Source: Hyphomonadaceae bacterium (GTDB taxonomy: Bacteria > Pseudomonadota > Alphaproteobacteria > Caulobacterales > Aquidulcibacteraceae). From it: DNA of 13,209 nt. The position numbers and the translations under genes were made by a program. Positions within the stretch are counted from its first letter, which is position 1; the number at the start of each line of letters is the position of its first letter. Shown here in pieces: positions 6,792-13,209 of the stretch. The notes under the pieces are model-generated. The model had not been told where the DNA came from. It was given only the letters and a program-made list of their open reading frames with translations, and made no database searches. Where the stretch lies: contig JAEUMU010000104.1 of NCBI GenBank assembly GCA_016791325.1, positions 1 to 13,209 on the forward strand. Direction: 5' to 3'.

Positions 6792-7973
6792 ATGCCTTGG
6801 AATGACCAATCGGGCGGAGGCCCACAAGGCCAGGGGCCATGGGGCGGCGGGCCGCGCCGTCCTTGGGGCCAGCCACCGCGCGGGCCAGCCCCGGGCGGCC
6901 AAGGGCCGGACCTCGAAGACATGCTGCGCAGATTTCGCGAGTCCATTCGCATGGGCGGCGGCGATGGCGGCGGGGGAACGCGCACAGGGCGGGGGCCGGG
7001 CGGCCTCAACTGGCGCATCATCGGGTTGGTGCTGGTTGTCGGCTGGATTCTCTCCGGCGTTTATATGGTCGATGAAGGCGAAAACGCCGTCATCACCCGC
7101 TTCGGCGCCTATGATCGTACGGCCACGGCTGGCCTTCACATGCATTTCCCGCCGCCCTTCGAGGCGCGCACCACCGTCAACGTCACCGAACAGCGGTCGC
7201 ACGAAATCGGCTGCGCCACGCGCGGGGAAGAATGCGTGGATCGCCCGGATGAAAGCCTGATGATCACCGGCGATCGGAATATCGTGCAGGTGCATTTCCG
7301 CGTCTATTACGTGATCAACGATACCCGTGCCTTTGTATTCAACGTGGATGATCCTGTTGCTGCGGTGCGCGCGGTGGCGGAAAGCTCGATGCGCGAAGTC
7401 ATTGGTCGCCGCCAGTTGGAAGCCATCATCACGCGCGAGCGCGCGCAGGTGGAGCAATCGGTGCTTGAGTTGATGCAGCAGGTGCTGGCGGGCTATGAAT
7501 CCGGCGTGCGGATCGTGCAGGTGCAATTGCTCGCCGCCGCGGCGCCGCCAGCGGTCATCGATGCGTTCGATGATGTCGTCCGCGCCGGGCAGAACGCCGA
7601 AGAGGCGCGCAACGTGGCCATGCGCCACCGCAACGAAGTCGTGCCCGCCGCGCGCGGCGCCGCGGCGGCGATGGTGCAGCAGGCGGAAGCCTATCGCGAA
7701 CGTGTTGTGCGCGAAGCCAGCGGCGAGGCCGAGCGCTTCAATTCCATCTACGCGCAATATCGCGCCAATCCACGCGTGACCCGCGATCGGCTCTATACCG
7801 AGACGATGGAGCGCGTTTACCGCGATGCAGACACTGTGATCCTGGATCAACGCGGCGGCGCAGTGCCTTATCTTCCGCTTGACGGCATGCTGCGGCGCGA
7901 CCGCGGGGGCGCGCAGGCCCCAGCCGCACGCCCAGCCCCTTCCGCCACGCCGACGCCGCAGGGAGGACGCTAA
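6792..7973 (+). CDS. hflK: HflK, SPFH-domain modulator of the FtsH protease
   Basis: HflK forms with HflC a large inner-membrane SPFH complex, mostly periplasmic, that encloses and modulates FtsH. The 393-residue protein has a low-complexity Gly/Pro/Trp-rich cytosolic N-terminus (1-70), one membrane segment (about 74-92, WRIIGLVLVVGWILSGVYMV), then the SPFH/Band 7 domain starting VDEGENAVITRFGAYDRT and including GLHMHFPPPFE, and a coiled-coil-like alanine/arginine/glutamate-rich segment before a disordered Pro/Ala tail. The start is taken at ATG 6792 (MPWND), as in homologues; ATG 6780, four codons upstream, is the alternative, but GGCGGGGA would abut it. The frame is open far upstream, but that part is antisense to mrp and has no family similarity. 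Its stop overlaps the hflC start. Confidence 0.95.
   Translation: MPWNDQSGGGPQGQGPWGGGPRRPWGQPPRGPAPGGQGPDLEDMLRRFRESIRMGGGDGGGGTRTGRGPGGLNWRIIGLVLVVGWILSGVYMVDEGENAVITRFGAYDRTATAGLHMHFPPPFEARTTVNVTEQRSHEIGCATRGEECVDRPDESLMITGDRNIVQVHFRVYYVINDTRAFVFNVDDPVAAVRAVAESSMREVIGRRQLEAIITRERAQVEQSVLELMQQVLAGYESGVRIVQVQLLAAAAPPAVIDAFDDVVRAGQNAEEARNVAMRHRNEVVPAARGAAAAMVQQAEAYRERVVREASGEAERFNSIYAQYRANPRVTRDRLYTETMERVYRDADTVILDQRGGAVPYLPLDGMLRRDRGGAQAPAARPAPSATPTPQGGR
7961..7966 (+). promoter_or_regulatory. Ribosome binding site of hflC inside the hflK end
   Basis: GGGAGG lies 6 bases before ATG 7973, inside the last hflK codons. With the TAATG stop/start overlap it indicates translational coupling of the two subunits. 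Confidence 0.7.
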
Positions 7974-8854
7974 TGCAAAAATGGTTTCTTCCCAGCGTCA
8001 TCGGCGCGCTCGGCGCGCTGATCGTATTGTTCAACACTGTTTATGTCGTGCGCGAGGATCAGCAGGCGATCGTGCTGCGCTTCGGCGAGTTTGTCGGCAG
8101 GGTGAACCCTATCGGCGCTGAGGAGCCGGGGGTTAGGCTCAAGTTGCCGTTCATCGATACGGTTATCCTCTATCCCAAGCGCAATCTTGGCCTCACGATC
8201 CAAGTGCCGCCGATTGTGGCGGCGGATCAGGAACGCCTGCTGGTTGACGCCTTCGTGCGCTGGCGCATCACGGATTCGCTTCTATTCTACCAGAGTGCTC
8301 AGAGCATCCAGGGCGGCCAAGTGCGGCTAACGGGCTTCACGGAATCCGCCATGCGCCGCGTGCTGGGCGCCGCCACCTCGAACGACATCATCTCTGGGCG
8401 CCGCGCCGAGCTGATGCAGGCGATCGAGACCGACTTGAACACCGCGGCCGCCAGCGAGCTTGGCGTATCGGTGGTGGATGTGCGTATTCGCCGGGCGGAT
8501 CTGCCGGAGGCGACGCAGGTGCAGGTTTATCAACGTATGCGCACGGAGCGCGAGCAGGTGGCCGCGCGCATCCGCGCCGAAGGCGCCGCTGACGCCCAGC
8601 GCATACGCGCGGAGGCCGATCGCGAAGCCACCGTCATCGAGGCCACGGCGCGCGAGGAATCCGAACGCACGCGCGGTATCGGCGACGGCGAGCGCGCGCG
8701 CATCTTCGCCCGCGCCTATGGGCGCGATCCGGAGTTCGCGGCGTTCTATCGCTCGATGCGTGCTTATGAGGAAGCACTCGTGGCCGGCACGCCGATCGTG
8801 GTGCCGCCGGACAGCGACTTCTTCCGCTACATGCAGCGGCGTCAGGCGCGCTAG
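7973..8854 (+). CDS. hflC: HflC, SPFH-domain partner of HflK
   Basis: The second subunit of the HflKC complex, 293 residues. It has a short N-terminus, one membrane anchor (about residues 4-25), and the SPFH domain beginning VREDQQAIVLRFGEFVGRV, with PGVRLKLPFIDTVILYPKR and VDAFVRWRITDSLLFYQ as in the family. A long charged helical region (TEREQVAARIRAEGAADAQ onward) follows, then the HflC hallmark RDPEFAAFYRSMRAYEEAL and an end close to DSDFFRYM. Length and all segments are normal. The ATG overlaps the hflK TAA by one base (TAATG), so equimolar coupled synthesis is expected. degP follows after 85 bases on the same strand. Confidence 0.97.
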   Translation: MQKWFLPSVIGALGALIVLFNTVYVVREDQQAIVLRFGEFVGRVNPIGAEEPGVRLKLPFIDTVILYPKRNLGLTIQVPPIVAADQERLLVDAFVRWRITDSLLFYQSAQSIQGGQVRLTGFTESAMRRVLGAATSNDIISGRRAELMQAIETDLNTAAASELGVSVVDVRIRRADLPEATQVQVYQRMRTEREQVAARIRAEGAADAQRIRAEADREATVIEATAREESERTRGIGDGERARIFARAYGRDPEFAAFYRSMRAYEEALVAGTPIVVPPDSDFFRYMQRRQAR

Positions 8855-8920
8855 ACGCGGCCGATGGGGCAGGGTTCGCGACGAATGCCTGCCTGGGCCG
8901 ATTGCGCGGGCGCGGGGCTT

Positions 8921-8933
8921 CGCTACGGTAGCG
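8921..8933 (+). repeat. Short perfect inverted repeat just upstream of degP
   Basis: CGCTAC-G-GTAGCG is a perfect 13-base inverted repeat ending 6 bases before the degP ATG. As RNA it could form a 5-base-pair stem with a 3-base loop over the ribosome-binding region; as DNA it could be an operator half-site pair. There is no U-tract, so it is not a terminator. Function is inferred only from position. Confidence 0.4.
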
Positions 8934-8939
8934 AGTCTC

Positions 8940-10352
8940 ATGCGCGCGCTGCTCTCGTTTCTGCTGCTTCTCTTCATGGCTGCGCCGGCGGCGGCGCAAA
9001 CGCGCTTGCCGGCGGAGGGATTTGCCGATTTGGCCGAGCGGCTGACGCCGGCTGTCGTCAACATCGCCACGCGGCAACGGGTGCAGGGCGTGGACGAACT
9101 GCCGCGTTTCCCGCCCGGGTCGCCGATGGAGCGTTTCAGCGGCGGCGGGGATGACGCCGCCGCCCAGATTACGTCGCTGGGCTCCGGTTTCATCATTTCT
9201 GGCGACGGCGTGGTGGTGACAAACAATCACGTCATCGAGGCGGCCGACGCCATTGATGTAATCCTGCAGAACGGCCAGCGCTTCGAGGCGACGGTGGTGG
9301 GGCGCGACCCGGCCACCGATATCGCCGTGCTGCGAATCCAATCCCGCACGCCGCTGCCGCATGTCTCGTTCGGCGATAGCGATACTGCGCGAGTGGGTGA
9401 TATCGTGCTGGCGATCGGCAATCCGTTCGGGCTGGGCGGATCGCTCAGCGTCGGGGTTGTCAGCGCACGCAACCGCAATATCGACGCCGGCCGCTATGAC
9501 GATTTCATCCAGACCGACGCCGCTATCAATCGCGGTAATTCCGGCGGCCCGCTGTTCAACATGGCGGGCGATGTTATCGGCGTGAACACGGCCATCGTTT
9601 CCCCCACAGGCGCCAGCGTCGGCGTGGGGTTCGCCACGCCAACGGCGATCGTGCGCCCGGTGGTCGAGCAATTGCTCCGCTACGGTGAAACACGTCGCGG
9701 CTGGCTGGGCGTGCGGCTGGCTAACGTCACCGCCCAGATCGCCGAGCGCGCCGGCTATCGCGGCCAAACCGGCGCCGCCATTACGCGCATCACGCCCGGT
9801 GGGCCGGCCGCCGATGCCGGGCTGCGCGTGGGCGATGTCGTGGTGAGTTTCGCCGGGCGCGAGGTGGCCGATAGCCGCGCGCTCACGCGGATGGTGGGCG
9901 ATAGCGCTGTGGGCGCGCAGGTTGAGGTGGAGATCGTTCGCGACGGGCGCAGGCAAAGCGTCCGCATCACCATTCAGCGGCTTGACGAAGGCGGCGGCGG
10001 CCCGCGTGCGGCGGCCGGCGCCGGACCGGATCGCCCCCGCCGTGATGGCGGCCCGCGCGGGGGGCGCATTTTCGGCGTCGCGCTGTCGGAGCTAGATGCG
10101 GGGCTGCGCGAGGAATTTCAGATCGAGCCGGATGTTTCCGGCCTTGTGGTTCTTGGCGCAGATGTAGGCGGCGCCAATGAGGGCGTGCTGCGCGCTGGCG
10201 ATGTGGTTGAGGCCATGGCGTTTCAGCCGTTGGATTCCATCGCCGCCGCACGCGCAATCGCTGGTCGCGCCGCGATCGGCGAACGCCCGATCGTCGTTCG
10301 CGTCAACCGGGACGGCGAGATCACCTATCGCCGGCTGCGCGCGCGCAGTTGA
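8940..10352 (+). CDS. degP: DegP/HtrA-family periplasmic serine protease with two PDZ domains
   Basis: An exported protease/chaperone of 470 residues that degrades misfolded envelope proteins. The signal peptide MRALLSFLLLLFMAAPAAA is likely cut before Gln20. The trypsin-like domain (about 25-245) has the full triad: His97 (TNNHVIEA), Asp127 (ATDIAVL) and Ser201 (GNSGGP). PDZ1 spans about 253-348 (GWLGVRL to TIQRL). A Gly/Arg/Pro-rich disordered linker fills about 350-376, and PDZ2 spans about 378-465. The frame is open upstream to 8460 over hflC, but ATG 8940 is the first start giving a signal peptide. No good Shine-Dalgarno precedes it, and a small hairpin sits there. hflK-hflC-degP order is common in alphaproteobacteria. 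The gene could equally be called a DegQ or Do-like protease. Confidence 0.96.
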   Translation: MRALLSFLLLLFMAAPAAAQTRLPAEGFADLAERLTPAVVNIATRQRVQGVDELPRFPPGSPMERFSGGGDDAAAQITSLGSGFIISGDGVVVTNNHVIEAADAIDVILQNGQRFEATVVGRDPATDIAVLRIQSRTPLPHVSFGDSDTARVGDIVLAIGNPFGLGGSLSVGVVSARNRNIDAGRYDDFIQTDAAINRGNSGGPLFNMAGDVIGVNTAIVSPTGASVGVGFATPTAIVRPVVEQLLRYGETRRGWLGVRLANVTAQIAERAGYRGQTGAAITRITPGGPAADAGLRVGDVVVSFAGREVADSRALTRMVGDSAVGAQVEVEIVRDGRRQSVRITIQRLDEGGGGPRAAAGAGPDRPRRDGGPRGGRIFGVALSELDAGLREEFQIEPDVSGLVVLGADVGGANEGVLRAGDVVEAMAFQPLDSIAAARAIAGRAAIGERPIVVRVNRDGEITYRRLRARS

Positions 10353-11345
10353 TCAGCGATCCACCGTAATCAGGTGGGGGTCGGTGAAGACGGTGAGGCC
10401 CGGCAGCTCCACAAAGGTGAGGCCGAGGAACATCACCACGATCGCCAACGCCAGCCCCAACAATAGCGGCTGCTTGAACAGTTTTTCGGGAGATTGCGCC
10501 GCGCTATCGCGCGAATAACCGATGCGCATGTAGATGGCGAACAACACGCATAGCGGCGGAAACAGCAGAATGTACTCCGCGCGGTATTTAAGCAGGAACA
10601 CCGCCATCATGAACGCAAACAGCTGCGCGTAGATCAGCGCGGCCACGATCAAGGTGGCGTCGCTATAGCCCGCCAGCGAGGGGCGATAATTGGCCACGGC
10701 CGCCTGGGCGTTGGTGAGGAAGCGATGCTCGGCAAAGCGCTTCACGGTCATCAGGAACGCGCCGCCCGCCCAGTAGGCCAGCAGCAGCGAAGCCGGCGGC
10801 GCGAACGCCGGGGCGATCATGAACCAGCCCAGCAGCAGCCGCAGCGGATTGTTCACGCTCTCGGAAATGACGTCGAGGAACGGCAGATCCTTGGTGCGGA
10901 ACGGGCGCACATTGTAGAGAAACCCCGCCACCGCGAAAATCGCCGCCGTGACCAGGAACATGGTCCCGACGAGATAGGCGAACGCCAACCCGGCTATGAT
11001 AAGGCCGATATATTCACCATAGACTATGGCGGGATCCATCGCCGTGCGCACGGCGGGGCGTGATTGCTTTTTGGGATGCTGCGCATCGAACGGGGCGTCG
11101 AGCCATTCGTTGATAACGTAGTTCGCCGACGAAATCAGGCACGCGGAAATGAAGCCGAGCACAATCGCGGTGAACGTGGCCGGGCCGACCTCATGGCCGC
11201 CGGGCGCCAGCAGCCAGGCAAACACGATGCCGGGCACGATCATCACGTGCTTGATCCAGTGATCGGGACGAGCGATGGCGATGTAATCGCCCAAGCGCGC
11301 GGCCGGCCGGCCAGCCCCGGTGGCGTCGGTGGTGTTCACGGTCAC
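10353..11345 (-). CDS. UbiA-family prenyltransferase, resembling polyprenyl-phosphate phosphoribosyltransferase
   Basis: A polytopic inner-membrane protein of the UbiA superfamily with 8-9 predicted hydrophobic helices. The N-terminal RPDHWIKHV resembles the RPxQWxKN opening of decaprenyl-phosphate phosphoribosyltransferases (DPPR synthase, Rv3806c type). The first Asp motif is NEWLDAPFD (NxxxDxxxD, residues 79-87), followed by HPKKQSRPA, also like that group. The second motif region is YNVRPFRTKDLPFLDV. If correct, it would join PRPP to a polyprenyl phosphate; quinone or other prenyl transfer cannot be excluded. The start is uncertain: GTG 11345 has GGAGAG 5 bases upstream and yields about 330 residues. 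GTG 11339 and TTG 11414 (which abuts the upstream gene) are alternatives. Its stop directly abuts the degP stop. Confidence 0.85.
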   Translation of the reverse strand: MTVNTTDATGAGRPAARLGDYIAIARPDHWIKHVMIVPGIVFAWLLAPGGHEVGPATFTAIVLGFISACLISSANYVINEWLDAPFDAQHPKKQSRPAVRTAMDPAIVYGEYIGLIIAGLAFAYLVGTMFLVTAAIFAVAGFLYNVRPFRTKDLPFLDVISESVNNPLRLLLGWFMIAPAFAPPASLLLAYWAGGAFLMTVKRFAEHRFLTNAQAAVANYRPSLAGYSDATLIVAALIYAQLFAFMMAVFLLKYRAEYILLFPPLCVLFAIYMRIGYSRDSAAQSPEKLFKQPLLLGLALAIVVMFLGLTFVELPGLTVFTDPHLITVDR

Positions 11346-11415
11346 TCTCACTCTCCGCGCGTTCGCACAGGATGCACGCTGATTTGTGCGGCTGCGAAAC
11401 GCAATGGCATTCAAC

Positions 11416-12741
11416 TCAAGTGCGCAATGGCGCGGCGTCGCGGTTAATAGGCGTCCATCGTGCTAGCAGCGCTGACGCGCCAATGGCGGAAAACACAAAG
11501 ATGAACGGCTCCATGTGCATGCGATAGCGCGCGAACACGCTGGAGATCGAATAGGCCAAGGTAAACACGCCGAGAAACAGCACGATCATCAGAGCGCCGT
11601 TCCAATCAATCGGCGGCGCGCGCCCGCGCCAGAGTGCAAACAGGCCGAAAAGCGCGAGGCCGTGCACGGCGAGCCACGGCAGCCAGTAAGCGGGGTGGCG
11701 GGTGATCGGGTCGGTCCAGTCGAACACCCACAACACGGCGAATTTTTCCGCCGTCAGCACGATTAGCCGGCCAACGCCGCCTTGTTCGATGGCGGGCAGG
11801 GCGTCGTCCAAATAGGCTTGTTGCACGCGCGGCTCGTAGCGATCACCCGGCGCATCGCCGCGGCGAACGCCCTCGCGCACCGCAGCTGCGGCCGCACGGG
11901 AAACAGCGTCATTATCCAGCTGGTTGCCGGAGCCGCGCGCGTGCGGGCCGAAGCCGATCCACAAATTGTAGCCAGCCTGCGCGCCGATGGGGATGAAGCG
12001 ATCGAAGGTAACGTAATTGCGTGCAATCCACGGCGTCATCACCAGCGCGAGGGCGAGCCCCAGCGCCGCCGCCGCGCGCACGCCGCTCATTAGATTGCGC
12101 CGCCCCGCCCAAAGCAACAGCGCCCCACCGCCCAACACGCAAAGCAAGAGCTCGTTGCGCGTGAGCACGGAAAGGCCTCCCATCAAGCCCGCCGCCAGCG
12201 CCGCGCGCCAATGTAGGGATTTCATGGCGCGCATGAGCAGAATGGCGAAACCCAATGTGAATGCGACTGTGTAATTGGTGGCGTGATAGGTGGCCGCGAC
12301 AAAAACGAAGGTGGGGTAGAGCGCGATGATGAGGCCGGCGATAAGCGCCGCTGGCGGCTCAAGCTTGAGTTCCCGAGCAAGCACGTAAAGCAGCGGCGCA
12401 CACGCTGCCCCAACCAAGACGTTTATGAGCACATAGGCCGAAAGCGCCTCAGGGCCGATACCGAACACGGTAAACAAGCCGAGCCAGAGATAAGATGTCA
12501 GTGGCGGCATCAGCGCAGTGGCGTAGGCCGCGCCATCGGGATCGCGCAGGCATAGATCGCCTCCCGTTTGCGCTGCGCACAGGCCCTGGAGGCCGTACTC
12601 CCAAATCTCCACCCCCGGCGTGATATCAGCGTAAACGAGCGCGGCGATCACGCGTGCGATCAGCGCGAGCGCGAAAAGCACGCCCAGCGCGGCGGCCCCG
12701 TCCAGCGCGCCCATCAATCGGATTAATCGTGTTGCTGCCAT
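11416..12741 (-). CDS. GT-C fold membrane glycosyltransferase (GT39/ArnT-like)
   Basis: A polytopic inner-membrane protein of about 441 residues with 10-12 hydrophobic segments. It fits the PMT/ArnT-like GT-C group, which moves a sugar from a polyprenyl-phosphate carrier to a lipid, protein or glycan on the periplasmic side. After the first membrane helix comes a periplasmic loop with acidic residues (YADITPGVEIWEYG), where GT-C enzymes place the catalytic acid. The alternating helices then follow, with WIARNYVTF ending one of them before a large soluble loop (about residues 250-330). Helix 4 carries LYPTFVF. The start is ATG 12741, not an earlier in-frame TTG at 12753; no strong ribosome binding site is visible. 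The UbiA-like gene follows on the same strand, suggesting co-expression. Donor and acceptor are unknown. Confidence 0.8.
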   Translation of the reverse strand: MAATRLIRLMGALDGAAALGVLFALALIARVIAALVYADITPGVEIWEYGLQGLCAAQTGGDLCLRDPDGAAYATALMPPLTSYLWLGLFTVFGIGPEALSAYVLINVLVGAACAPLLYVLARELKLEPPAALIAGLIIALYPTFVFVAATYHATNYTVAFTLGFAILLMRAMKSLHWRAALAAGLMGGLSVLTRNELLLCVLGGGALLLWAGRRNLMSGVRAAAALGLALALVMTPWIARNYVTFDRFIPIGAQAGYNLWIGFGPHARGSGNQLDNDAVSRAAAAAVREGVRRGDAPGDRYEPRVQQAYLDDALPAIEQGGVGRLIVLTAEKFAVLWVFDWTDPITRHPAYWLPWLAVHGLALFGLFALWRGRAPPIDWNGALMIVLFLGVFTLAYSISSVFARYRMHMEPFIFVFSAIGASALLARWTPINRDAAPLRT

Positions 12742-12816
12742 ACGTACGCACAAGCAACACAGGCGCCGCCAGCCTTCAAGGTTAAGGATGCGCTTGAGCG
12801 GTGATTTGTGGGGCCG
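12742..12816 (-). other. Short intergenic gap between the HAD and glycosyltransferase genes
   Basis: These 75 bases contain no open frame of note, no clear terminator hairpin with a U-tract and no recognisable promoter, so whether the HAD gene is co-transcribed with the two membrane-protein genes is open. Confidence 0.3.
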
Positions 12817-13209
12817 TTAGTAGGCGGGTTCGCCCTGCAACAAGCCGATGACGTCATTCAGGCTTGTCAACACGCGCGCCTTGGCGTGCATTTCCCCAGT
12901 CGCGGGCAGCAAGTCGGGCACCATGACGGTCATGCAGCCGGCCGCGTGTGCGGCACGCACGCCGGGGTGGGAATCTTCTATAGCCAGTACATTTTGCGGT
13001 GCGCGCCCCAGCGCTGCGGCGGCTTTCAAGTAGGGTTCGGGATCAGGTTTTCCGTTCAGGACGTCTTGGCGCGTCACCACGGCGGCGAAACGCTGCGTCA
13101 GCCCGTGCGCCGCGAAATGGCGCTCGACCCATGGCCGGCGCGAGGAGGTCGCCAATCCGTAGGGCGCACCCAGTTCGTCCAATTCGGCCATCAGTTCGAG
13201 CGCGCCGGG
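12817..13209 (-). CDS. HAD-superfamily (subfamily IA) hydrolase, N-terminus beyond the window
   Basis: A cytosolic HAD phosphatase or phosphomutase of the phosphoglycolate phosphatase/beta-phosphoglucomutase type. The 130 visible codons run to the window edge without a stop; they begin PGALELMAELDELGAPYGL, the usual segment after the cap domain, so the internal ATG at 13191 is not the start. Motif II is ATSSR, motif III the lysine in NGKPDPEPY, and motif IV IEDSHPGVRAAHAAGC. The nucleophile Asp (DxDGT) and cap domain are off the edge, so the substrate cannot be judged. The C-terminal end (LTSLNDVIGLL) is normal. It precedes the glycosyltransferase on the same strand by 75 bases. Confidence 0.93.
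   Translation of the reverse strand, partial: PGALELMAELDELGAPYGLATSSRRPWVERHFAAHGLTQRFAAVVTRQDVLNGKPDPEPYLKAAAALGRAPQNVLAIEDSHPGVRAAHAAGCMTVMVPDLLPATGEMHAKARVLTSLNDVIGLLQGEPAY

Noticed and set aside
8634..9956. 440-codon minus-strand open frame opposite degP
   Set aside because: It spans the hflC end and most of degP on the wrong strand and shows no domain; degP has an intact catalytic triad.

Overview
The window is a GC-rich, densely coded piece of bacterial chromosome. It looks alphaproteobacterial, probably Caulobacterales- or Hyphomonadaceae-like. This is inferred from the hflK-hflC-degP order, an HflK that starts MPWND with a Gly/Pro-rich tail, an Mrp protein without its usual cysteine pair, and overall codon style; no rRNA or marker gene confirms it. 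I see no tRNA, rRNA, CRISPR array, insertion sequence, integrase or phage gene. Coding covers nearly all of it, and the longest gap is about 115 bases.

Bases 1-2966 (plus strand) hold the end of a pyruvate kinase gene cut by the window edge, an NADPH-dependent FMN reductase-family gene 3 bases behind it, and a beta-lactamase-family serine hydrolase lipoprotein gene. The last carries an apparent one-base frameshift near 1990 and is either a recent pseudogene or a sequencing error.

Bases 2980-5548 hold a divergent pair sharing a 76-base region: on the minus strand a sarcosine oxidase-like FAD enzyme with a Tat/lipoprotein leader, on the plus strand a cytochrome P450. Together they suggest oxidative metabolism of an unknown small molecule.

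Bases 5600-10352 are housekeeping. An Mrp/ApbC iron-sulfur carrier ATPase (minus) diverges from hflK-hflC-degP (plus). HflK and HflC form the membrane SPFH complex that modulates the FtsH protease, and the DegP-like protease handles misfolded proteins in the periplasm, so this is an envelope protein quality-control cluster.

Bases 10353-13209 (minus strand) hold, in transcription order, the end of a HAD-family phosphatase/mutase gene cut by the window edge, a GT-C type polytopic glycosyltransferase, and a UbiA-family prenyltransferase resembling polyprenyl-phosphate phosphoribosyltransferases. The last two plausibly act in lipid-linked sugar metabolism at the inner membrane; the role of the HAD protein there is uncertain.

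No clearly new multi-gene system is visible. The most worthwhile leads are the UbiA/GT-C pair, the exported covalent-flavin oxidase beside a P450, and the broken serine hydrolase.
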